From Acidimicrobiia bacterium (GTDB lineage: Bacteria > Actinomycetota > Acidimicrobiia > Acidimicrobiales > Ilumatobacteraceae), in contig JACDHN010000202.1 in the NCBI GenBank assembly GCA_013821025.1, forward strand, positions 1 through 5,452: a stretch of 5,452 bases of DNA, in the 5' to 3' direction. A model generated the notes under the pieces. That model saw nothing but the letters and a program-made list of their open reading frames with translations. It had not been told where the DNA came from and made no database searches. How positions within the stretch are numbered: the first letter of the stretch is position 1; each line of letters opens with the position of its first letter. The position numbers and the translations under genes are program-made. Below, piece by piece: positions 1-4,886 of the stretch.

Positions 1-569
1 TCGATGGTGGACCAGCCCGCCGCCACCGTGTCGCGGTGCCGGCGCGTCGGGAGGTGCTCGGCCGCCGCCAGCCCCAGGTGGGCGGCCTTGATGCGCAGCC
101 CGGCATCGTTCGACAGCATCGTCGTCGGTCCCCGTTCGGCCTGGCCGAGGGCAGCCCCGATGATGCGATTGTCGGCGATGGCGTCGTCGAGGCCGTACTC
201 GCGCAGACGGTGGCGCTGGATGCCGTTGATCTCGATCCGCACGGTGGACGATCCGTTGTCCGCCGGCTCGGCGAGCGTGCCGCCGTTCGCCATACGCAGC
301 TCCTCGAGGCGGCGCAGCGCTGCGCGGGCGGCCCGGCCGACGTCGTCGGGGCGACGCTTCAGCCCGTCGAGCTCCTCGATCACGGTCAACGGGATCACGA
401 GGTCGGAGTCGTCGATGGTGTCGATGCACACCGGGTCGGCGATCAGCACCGACGTGTCGACCACCACCCTCGTGCGCACCCGGGTGGGCGAGCCATTTGC
501 GGACGAGACCTTTACGAATGGCGGTTCCGGCGTCGAGAGGGTCGACGAGCCGGGCAGGAGGTCGGTCAC
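1..569 (-). CDS. phoH2: PIN-PhoH family protein (PhoH2-like), N-terminal PIN domain; 3' end beyond window
   Basis: The visible 189 residues are a PIN endoribonuclease domain of the kind fused to a PhoH ATPase/helicase in PhoH2/YlaK proteins; the ATPase part would lie beyond the left edge. In this family the PIN domain cuts RNA and the PhoH domain unwinds it with ATP, in the cytoplasm. Seen directly: a Ser/Pro-rich N-terminus (about 1-30), then VVVDTSVLIADP (35-46) with acidic D38, IPLTVIEELDGLK (59-71) with E65/E66, an Arg-rich helix (79-92), DDAIADNRII with D133, and LSNDAGLRIKA with D155. D38, E65 or E66, D133 and D155 fit the PIN acidic quartet. GTG at 569 was chosen because AAGGAG lies 4 nt upstream and the PIN fold begins soon after it. 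A possible small ORF overlaps this start by 4 nt. A stand-alone PIN protein cannot be excluded, but the spacing and the GLAAAEH ending are PhoH2-like. Confidence 0.82.
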   Translation of the reverse strand, partial: MTDLLPGSSTLSTPEPPFVKVSSANGSPTRVRTRVVVDTSVLIADPVCIDTIDDSDLVIPLTVIEELDGLKRRPDDVGRAARAALRRLEELRMANGGTLAEPADNGSSTVRIEINGIQRHRLREYGLDDAIADNRIIGAALGQAERGPTTMLSNDAGLRIKAAHLGLAAAEHLPTRRHRDTVAAGWSTI

Positions 570-631
570 GGTGCTCCTTGTCGCAATGAAGGGCGCGGTC
601 GGCTGGACAACAAGATCCAGTTGTACTCCAT
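566..631 (-). CDS. possible 21-residue leader ORF overlapping the phoH2 start
   Basis: An ATG at 631 (minus strand) opens 21 codons, beginning MEYNWILLSS and rich in Arg/Pro/Ser afterwards. It ends in a TGA that shares the tetranucleotide GTGA with the GTG start of the downstream PIN-PhoH gene. The Shine-Dalgarno of phoH2 lies inside it. This arrangement would allow translational coupling. No good Shine-Dalgarno is seen before the ATG. The same frame stays open further upstream, to about 853, antisense to the alpha-glucosidase gene, so a longer product is possible. I do not recognise the peptide, and chance is a real alternative in GC-rich DNA. Confidence 0.25.
   Translation of the reverse strand: MEYNWILLSSRPRPSLRQGAP
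574..579 (-). promoter_or_regulatory. Shine-Dalgarno of phoH2
   Basis: AAGGAG on the minus strand lies 4 nt before the GTG at 569. It is the best Shine-Dalgarno match in the divergent region and fixes the start chosen for the PIN-PhoH gene. The spacing is somewhat short. Confidence 0.55.
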
Positions 632-654
632 GGTAAGCCGACCCGCGTGGATGT

Positions 655-2313
655 ATGCCGCGCGCCAACGCAGCGGGCCATGATGCGTCCGTGCCTGCAA
701 CACCGAGCTCGGCCCACGACCCGTGGTGGCGACATGCGGTCGTCTACCAGATCTACCCGCGCAGCTTCTGCGACAGCGACGGTGATGGCGTCGGTGATCT
801 GGCCGGCATCCGCTCGCGCCTCGATCACCTGACGTGGCTGGGCGTCGACGCAATCTGGCTGTCGCCGTTCTTCCCTTCGCCGATGGCCGACTTCGGCTAC
901 GACGTGTCCGACTACTGCGGCGTCGATCCGCTGTTCGGCACGCTCGCCGATTTCGATGCGCTCGTCGCCGACTGTCACGAGCGGGGGATCAAGGTCATCG
1001 TCGACTGGGTTCCCAACCACACGTCCGATGAGCACCCATGGTTCGTCGAGTCGCGCTCGTCGAGGGAGTCGCCGAGGCGGGAGTGGTACGTGTGGCGCGA
1101 CAGCCCTGCGGACGTGCCCGGACGGCCACCCAACAACTGGCTGGCCCAGTTTCCCGACGGTCCGGCATGGACGTGGGATGAAGCAACGGGGCAGTGGTAC
1201 CTGCACCTGTTCACGCCGCAGCAGCCAGACCTCAATTGGGACGATCCTGAGGTGGAATCGGCGATGCACGACACGCTTCGTTTCTGGCTCGACCGTGGGG
1301 TCGACGGGTTCCGCATGGACGTGGTTCACACGATCGGCAAAGACCCTGAGCTGCCCAACCTCCCGACGGGTCGGGAGCGCGATGCGGTGATCGCCAACGA
1401 TGTCGCCGTCACCCATGACCGGCTGCGAGCCATCCGCAAGGTGCTCGACGAGTATCCAGGCCAGCGCACCTCGGTCGGCGAGGTGTACCTCCTGTCGCCG
1501 GAGCGCATCGCAACGTACTACGGGCGCGGCGACGAGCTGCACATGTCGTTCAACTTCTCGGCGCTCTGGTCGCGCTGGTCGGCCGAGGCGTGGACGAGGA
1601 ACCTCGACGAGGTTGCAACTCACCTCGATCCAGTGGGCGCCTGGCCGACATGGGCGCTGTCGAACCACGACGTGCCGCGACACCGCACGCGCTACGGCAG
1701 CGAGGCGCGCGCCCGAGCGGCAGCCATGCTGCTGCTCACACTGCGGGGCACCCCGTTCCTGTACGCCGGTGAGGAGCTGGGGCTGACCGACGCCGAGATC
1801 ACCGCGGCGGACCAGGTCGATCCGGGCGGCCGCGACGGTTGTCGAGCGCCCGTGCCCTGGGACCCTTCGACCACCCACGGCTGGGTTCGCGCCGACAACT
1901 GGCTGCCGTGGCCGCCCGACGCAGCCACTCTCGACGCCGCGTCTCAGCGCCGGGATCCGGCTTCGGTGCTGCACCTCTACCGTCGGCTCCTCACGGCCCG
2001 ACGCGGCTCGCCGGCGCTCATGCAGGGCGCGCTGGGGCGCCGCCTGGCGCCAGACGGCGTGCTGCTCTACGAGCGCCGAATCGTCGCCCCCGTGAACGAT
2101 CGACGGCTCGTCATCGTGAACTTCGGCGACAACGCTGCCCACGTTGCTACGGATCTGGAGGGCGACGAGCCGGTCCGCTGGAGCGTCGAGGTGTCGAGCG
2201 ACGGGAGCGGCGAGGGCGACGTGTTCTCCGGAACGCTGGAACCATCCCAGGCCGTGCTGTTGCGCCCCGCTGCCGATACCGGCCACAGCACCGGCCACAG
2301 CGGGCCGACGTGA
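655..2313 (+). CDS. GH13 alpha-glucosidase (oligo-alpha-glucosidase type)
   Basis: This is a cytoplasmic retaining alpha-glucosidase of glycoside hydrolase family 13, 552 residues, a normal length. It should release glucose from the non-reducing end of short alpha-glucosides. Seen: WWRHAVVYQIYPRSF (24-38), a Ca-loop-like DSDGDGVGDL (40-49), region I DWVPNH (117-122), QPDLNWDDPEV (190-200), region II GFRMD with nucleophile D222, region III GEVYLL with acid/base E276, region IV NHD with D339, then GTPFLYAGEELGL (365-377) and a beta-rich C-terminal domain from about 440. All catalytic residues are present. There is no signal peptide. The start is uncertain: ATG 655 gives a longer tail, while GTG 691 leaves 12 residues before WWRHAVVYQ; neither has a convincing Shine-Dalgarno. 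V223 after the nucleophile hints at alpha-1,6 activity. The stop overlaps the HIT gene by 4 nt. Confidence 0.93.
   Translation: MPRANAAGHDASVPATPSSAHDPWWRHAVVYQIYPRSFCDSDGDGVGDLAGIRSRLDHLTWLGVDAIWLSPFFPSPMADFGYDVSDYCGVDPLFGTLADFDALVADCHERGIKVIVDWVPNHTSDEHPWFVESRSSRESPRREWYVWRDSPADVPGRPPNNWLAQFPDGPAWTWDEATGQWYLHLFTPQQPDLNWDDPEVESAMHDTLRFWLDRGVDGFRMDVVHTIGKDPELPNLPTGRERDAVIANDVAVTHDRLRAIRKVLDEYPGQRTSVGEVYLLSPERIATYYGRGDELHMSFNFSALWSRWSAEAWTRNLDEVATHLDPVGAWPTWALSNHDVPRHRTRYGSEARARAAAMLLLTLRGTPFLYAGEELGLTDAEITAADQVDPGGRDGCRAPVPWDPSTTHGWVRADNWLPWPPDAATLDAASQRRDPASVLHLYRRLLTARRGSPALMQGALGRRLAPDGVLLYERRIVAPVNDRRLVIVNFGDNAAHVATDLEGDEPVRWSVEVSSDGSGEGDVFSGTLEPSQAVLLRPAADTGHSTGHSGPT
2278..2301 (+). repeat. 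12-bp tandem duplication in the 3' end of the GH13 gene
   Basis: The 12-mer ACCGGCCACAGC occurs twice in a row without mismatch, in frame, giving TGHS-TGHS near the C-terminus of the alpha-glucosidase (residues 542-549). It is probably a replication-slippage duplication in an unconstrained tail. Confidence 0.9.
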
Positions 2314-2768
2314 GTGCCGCTGCACGAACGCCTGCGGGCCGTGACGGCTGCGTCTTCTGCCGGATCGTGGCCGGTGAGGCCGTTGCCCACAAGGTGCTCG
2401 AGGATGAGCACACGGTGGCGTTCCTCGACCACACGCCGCTGTTCGCCGGTCACACGCTCGTCGTGCCGCGACACCACGTGGTGACGCTCGACGAGCTGGC
2501 GCTGGAGTCGATCTCTCCGTTGATGGCGACGGTTCAGCGGCTCGTGGCCGTGATGCCAGAAGCGCTCGGGTGCCAAGGCACCTTCGTCGCCAACAACAAC
2601 GTCGTCAGTCAGAGCGTCCCGCACCTGCACGTGCACGTCGTGCCGCGAACTCGCGGTGACGGCTTGCGAGGCTTCTTCTGGCCCCGCCATCCGTACGCTC
2701 CTGGTGAGGCCGAAGCGGCGGCAGCGAGACTCCGGGCAGCGCTCAACGGTCGAGCTGGCGGGACATGA
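2310..2768 (+). CDS. HIT-family nucleotide hydrolase/transferase
   Basis: This is a histidine-triad protein of 152 residues, the usual size for the family. HIT proteins hydrolyse or transfer nucleoside monophosphates from substrates such as dinucleoside polyphosphates, phosphoramidates or nucleotide sugars; the substrate here cannot be read from sequence. Seen: CVFC (14-17) at the N-terminus, whose cysteines often join histidines in a zinc site in such proteins; AFLDHTPLFAGHTLVVPR (37-54); and NNNVVSQSVPHLHVHVVPR (95-113) holding the H105-x-H107-x-H109 triad, with H107 expected to be the AMP-accepting nucleophile. It ends with GLRGFFWPRHPY (118-129). The GTG start at 2310 overlaps the GH13 stop as GTGA, with no clear Shine-Dalgarno, so translation is probably coupled. 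The frame is open upstream inside the GH13 gene, but residues before the chosen start look like out-of-frame sequence. Confidence 0.93.
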   Translation: MSAAARTPAGRDGCVFCRIVAGEAVAHKVLEDEHTVAFLDHTPLFAGHTLVVPRHHVVTLDELALESISPLMATVQRLVAVMPEALGCQGTFVANNNVVSQSVPHLHVHVVPRTRGDGLRGFFWPRHPYAPGEAEAAAARLRAALNGRAGGT

Positions 2769-2779
2769 TCAGACCTCAA

Positions 2780-2810
2780 TTGCATCTGCAACGATGAGGA
2801 TGCTTGCATC
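2780..2810. promoter_or_regulatory. paired short palindromes upstream of HU (putative operator/promoter zone)
   Basis: Two perfect 5-bp inverted repeats with 2-nt centres lie 19 bp apart: TTGCA-TC-TGCAA (2780-2791) and GATGC-TT-GCATC (2799-2810). The heptamer TTGCATC also recurs directly at 2780 and 2804, a 24-bp period. The stretch is less GC-rich than its surroundings and lies just after the HIT stop, where the HU promoter would be expected. Regulator-binding function is inference; no clean -10 box was found. Confidence 0.35.
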
Positions 2811-2818
2811 AAGGGTTT

Positions 2819-2875
2819 GCGCCCACTCACATGGGCGCTGCCGTGAAGGCGGCAGCGGCCACACCGATGTGGGCC
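2819..2875 (+). promoter_or_regulatory. three consecutive hairpins in the HU upstream region (structured leader or hit terminator)
   Basis: Three hairpins fill the 57 bases before the HU ribosome-binding site. H1 pairs 2819-2825 with 2832-2838 (7 bp, stem GCGCCCA, 6-nt loop). H2 pairs 2836-2843 with 2850-2857 (8 bp, stem CGCTGCCG, loop TGAAGG). H3 pairs 2859-2863 with 2868-2872 (CCACA, 4-nt loop), extendable by two G-C pairs across a bulged G2873. H1 and H2 share 2836-2838, so their outer pairs compete. No T-tract follows, so simple intrinsic termination is not obvious. The array may end hit transcripts, form a structured HU 5' leader, or both. Confidence 0.5.
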
Positions 2876-2887
2876 GCGTGAACCGAA

Positions 2888-2893
2888 AGAGGA
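2888..2893 (+). promoter_or_regulatory. Shine-Dalgarno of HU
   Basis: AGAGGA (within AAAGAGGA) lies 9 nt before the HU ATG at 2903. It is one of the strongest ribosome-binding sites in the window, as expected for an abundant nucleoid protein, and stays just outside the upstream hairpins. Confidence 0.75.
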
Positions 2894-2902
2894 CGACATC
2901 CA

Positions 2903-3190
2903 ATGACCAAAGCAGAACTGCTCGATGCCGTGGCAAAGTCGGCCGGCGTGTCGCGGACCGACGCCGATCGCACGATTGCGGCGTTCTTCGAACACGTCAC
3001 GAAGTCCACGAAGAAGGGCGAGCGCGTCGGCTGGCCCGGTTTCGGTACGTTTTCGACCTCCAAGCGCAAGGCTCGCAGCGGCCGTAACCCTCAAACGGGC
3101 GGAACGGTGAAGATCCCGGCGTCGACGGCGATGAAGTTCACGTCGAGCTCCACGCTGAAAGGCACACTGAACCCGCGCCGCAAGAAGTAA
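2903..3190 (+). CDS. hup: HU-family nucleoid DNA-binding protein
   Basis: This is a histone-like HU protein of 95 residues, the typical length for a tail-less HU. It binds and bends DNA as a dimer in the nucleoid. Seen: an N-terminal helical dimerisation part starting MTKAELLDAVAKSAGVS (1-17), then GERVGWPGFGTF (39-50), and the bacterial HU signature across 46-65, in which Gly46, Phe47, Phe50, Arg55, Arg58, Gly60, Asn62, Pro63 and Thr65 fit the consensus. Pro63, in RNPQTG, sits where HU inserts its arm-tip proline into DNA. The C-terminus is PRRKK, without the long Lys/Ala-rich tail of mycobacterial HupB. Trp44 just before PGFG is less usual than the common Leu/Ile-type residues. It has a good Shine-Dalgarno, hairpins on both sides, and is probably a single-gene transcript. 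Confidence 0.96.
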   Translation: MTKAELLDAVAKSAGVSRTDADRTIAAFFEHVTKSTKKGERVGWPGFGTFSTSKRKARSGRNPQTGGTVKIPASTAMKFTSSSTLKGTLNPRRKK

Positions 3191-3195
3191 CTTCG

Positions 3196-3216
3196 CACGG
3201 GGGTTCCGCCTCCGTG
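3196..3216 (+). terminator. hairpin directly after HU, likely terminator
   Basis: Bases 3196-3203 (CACGGGGG) pair with 3209-3216 (CCTCCGTG), giving 8 bp with one G-U pair and a 5-nt loop. The hairpin begins 5 nt after the HU stop. A competing fold pairs GGGGT (3200-3204) with ACCCC (3218-3222). There is no T-tract, which is common for actinobacterial terminators. Confidence 0.5.
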
Positions 3217-3248
3217 GACCCCGAGAAACTGGCCGACAGGATGATCGA

Positions 3249-3278
3249 CGAGGGGACTCGCTCCGTCGGGTCCCCTCG
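3249..3278 (+). terminator. strong second hairpin downstream of HU
   Basis: CGAGGGGAC (3249-3257) pairs perfectly with GTCCCCTCG (3270-3278), and three more pairs (one G-U) extend the stem to 12 bp around a 6-nt loop, CTCCGT. It is the strongest hairpin in the window. It lies 58 nt after HU and 29 nt before the GTG chosen for the next gene, so it probably insulates the two. No T-run follows. Confidence 0.6.
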
Positions 3279-3307
3279 CCATGTCCCGGCAATGGGATGA
3301 TGGGACC

Positions 3308-4090
3308 GTGCAGCAGATCTGCGACGACTTCGTCGCCGAGGCAGAGGCGCTCGACGGCATCGTCAGTGACGATGGTGTGGACTTCGACCGTCCAACACCG
3401 GCACCGGGCTGGAGCATCGGCGATCAGATCAGCCATCTGTGGTTCTTCGACCAGCGAGCGCACCTGGCGCTCACCGATCCCGAGGCCTTCCTGGCCGACG
3501 CCGAGACGCTGCTGGCCGACAGCGGTGCCGGCACGCAGGCATCCGTGCAGGTGGGCCGCTCGATGGTGGCGGAGGAGTTGTGCGATGCCTGGCGAGCTGA
3601 CCGGGTCCGGCTGATCGCAGCGGCCCGGGATGTCGACCCCACCGTCAGGGTCAGATGGTACGGGCCGCCCATGGGCGCCCGGTCGTTCATCACCGCCCGC
3701 CTGATGGAGACCTGGGCGCACGGCCAGGACATCGTCGATGCGCTGGGCATTGGACGGGCGGCGACCGACCGGTTGCGCCACGTCGCCCACATCGGCGTCG
3801 GAGCCAGGGTCTTCAGCTACCTGGCCAATGCACGCCCGGCGCCCACCGATCCGGTGCGCGTCGAGTTGCGGGGCCCCACCGCTGACCTGTGGACCTGGGG
3901 ACCCGAGGAGGCAGCTGATCGGGTGTCGGGCGATGCGCTCGATTTCTGCCTCGTGGTCACGCAGCGCCGCCACCTCGACGACGTGACGCTCGTGATCGAC
4001 GGGGCGGGCGCGCAGGAGTGGATGTCCATCGCCCAGTCGTTTGCCGGCCCGCCTGGTCCCGGGCGCCAGCCCGGACAGTTCGAGCGCTGA
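3308..4090 (+). CDS. DinB/MDMPI-fold putative metal-binding protein (TIGR03084-like)
   Basis: This 260-residue protein resembles the actinobacterial family TIGR03084, related to mycothiol-dependent maleylpyruvate isomerase and other DinB-fold mycothiol transferases. Its reaction is unknown. Seen: an N-terminal four-helix-type region with PAPGWSIGDQISHLWFFDQ (31-49), ARLMETWAHGQDIVDAL (130-146), and a C-terminal domain with VTQRRHLDD and WMSIAQSFAGPPGPGR. H43, E134 and H138 match the order and close to the spacing of the zinc ligands known in the C. glutamicum isomerase (His, Glu, +4 His). GTG 3308 was preferred because homologues begin near VQQICDDF. An in-frame ATG at 3281 would add nine unrelated residues and lies against the 3' arm of the upstream hairpin. 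The Shine-Dalgarno is weak (GGGA). It converges with the PIG-L gene, 25 bp away. There is no signal peptide or membrane segment. Confidence 0.85.
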   Translation: MQQICDDFVAEAEALDGIVSDDGVDFDRPTPAPGWSIGDQISHLWFFDQRAHLALTDPEAFLADAETLLADSGAGTQASVQVGRSMVAEELCDAWRADRVRLIAAARDVDPTVRVRWYGPPMGARSFITARLMETWAHGQDIVDALGIGRAATDRLRHVAHIGVGARVFSYLANARPAPTDPVRVELRGPTADLWTWGPEEAADRVSGDALDFCLVVTQRRHLDDVTLVIDGAGAQEWMSIAQSFAGPPGPGRQPGQFER

Positions 4091-4115
4091 CGCCGCGCAG
4101 GTGCCGGTCGGCGCG

Positions 4116-4886
4116 CTAGAGCTGGTCGATGCGCTTGAACACCTCGGCGGCGGCGAGCCCATGGGGCGCGCCCAGCTCAGCCAGACGCGACGTGACGCGG
4201 TCGCGGAACGCCGACAGCTCGGTGTCGTCAGCGGCGTACATGGTCGACTCGAATTGGCTCCGGTGGGCCTCCAGCGCCGCCAGCTTGGCGGCCACGGTGC
4301 CGGCGATGTCCTCCACATGGTCCGGTTCGTCGGCCTCGAACAGCAGCAACGCAGCCGGCCGGTGAGCGGCCAGCCCCTGGTCGCCGAACGCATGGGGATC
4401 GCGGGCCGAGGCGATGGCGTCAACAGTGAGGAACCCTGCGTGACGATGGTCTGGGTGGATGCGGTACCGCTTCCACGGGTCGTGTCCGAGCACCACATCC
4501 GGTCGCAGCTGGCGCACGACGCTCACGACTTGCTCTCGCAGCGACAGTTCTGACGACAGTTCCCCGTCGACCTGACCGAGGAACCGAACCTCGCCTGCCC
4601 GATCGCCCGCCAGCAGCCGGGCCGCCTGGCGCTGCTCGACCTGGCGGATCCCGACGAGGGCGACGGTATCGGCATCGACGTCCCACGTGCCCTTGGAGCC
4701 GTCGGTGCAGATGAGGTGGTGCACGGTGCAACCGTCCTGGGCCCACTTGGCGAGCGTGCCTCCGCACCCGAACTCCACGTCGTCGGGGTGGGCGCCGACG
4801 GCCAGCGCCACCTTTGGGGTGGGCAGGTCCGACGTCCACCCAGCCGGGCGGTTCAGCGCCGGCCGTCCAGGATCGTCTGTAGCCAC
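4116..4886 (-). CDS. PIG-L/LmbE-family deacetylase
   Basis: This is a zinc-dependent N-acetyl-sugar deacetylase-like protein of 256 residues. The family includes MshB and Mca of mycothiol metabolism, BshB of bacillithiol synthesis, and many enzymes of unknown substrate. Seen: VALAVGAHPDDVEFGCGG (26-43), with zinc ligand H33 and the D35/D36 pair, CTDGSKGTW (60-68), and DPWKRYRIHPDHRHAG (136-151), where H147 is the likely third ligand and H144 is also conserved. No signal peptide is seen. GTG 4886 is the only standard start before the core; it overlaps the upstream fbiD by 34 nt and lacks a Shine-Dalgarno. A CTG at 4856, overlapping the fbiD TGA as CTGA, is an alternative at residue 11. Expression is probably coupled to fbiD. 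Which acetylated substrate it uses cannot be told. Confidence 0.9.
   Translation of the reverse strand: MATDDPGRPALNRPAGWTSDLPTPKVALAVGAHPDDVEFGCGGTLAKWAQDGCTVHHLICTDGSKGTWDVDADTVALVGIRQVEQRQAARLLAGDRAGEVRFLGQVDGELSSELSLREQVVSVVRQLRPDVVLGHDPWKRYRIHPDHRHAGFLTVDAIASARDPHAFGDQGLAAHRPAALLLFEADEPDHVEDIAGTVAAKLAALEAHRSQFESTMYAADDTELSAFRDRVTSRLAELGAPHGLAAAEVFKRIDQL

Noticed and set aside
603..620. CTGGA/TCCAG inverted repeat and a TGGACA -35-like box in the divergent region
   Set aside because: The stem is only 5 bp with an 8-nt loop, and no -10 box at suitable spacing was found on either strand, so no promoter is called.
4..683. Two long plus-strand open frames over the phoH2 region
   Set aside because: They are the reverse shadow of the PIN domain gene; only the minus strand shows the conserved PIN acidic motifs and a Shine-Dalgarno.
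1839..2309. Upstream extension of the HIT frame inside the GH13 gene, giving a 309-residue protein
   Set aside because: The extra residues are Arg/Ala/Gly-rich out-of-frame glucosidase sequence; HIT proteins begin a few residues before the CxFC motif, matching the GTG at 2310.
3281..3307. ATG at 3281 as start of the DinB-fold protein
   Set aside because: It would start only 3 nt after the strong hairpin, with no Shine-Dalgarno, and adds residues not expected before the conserved QQICDDF start.
4083..4117. Possible bidirectional terminator between the convergent genes
   Set aside because: AGCGC/GCGCT and GCCG/CGGC can pair as a broken stem, but a 4-nt bulge and a 13-nt loop make it weak, and it lies largely over the stop codons; not convincing.
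2609..4498. A 629-codon open frame on the minus strand, antisense to HU and the DinB-fold gene
   Set aside because: Its translation shows no family motif, is rich in Arg/Gly/His/Pro as expected of shadow frames in GC-rich DNA, and covers several well-supported genes on the other strand or in another frame.
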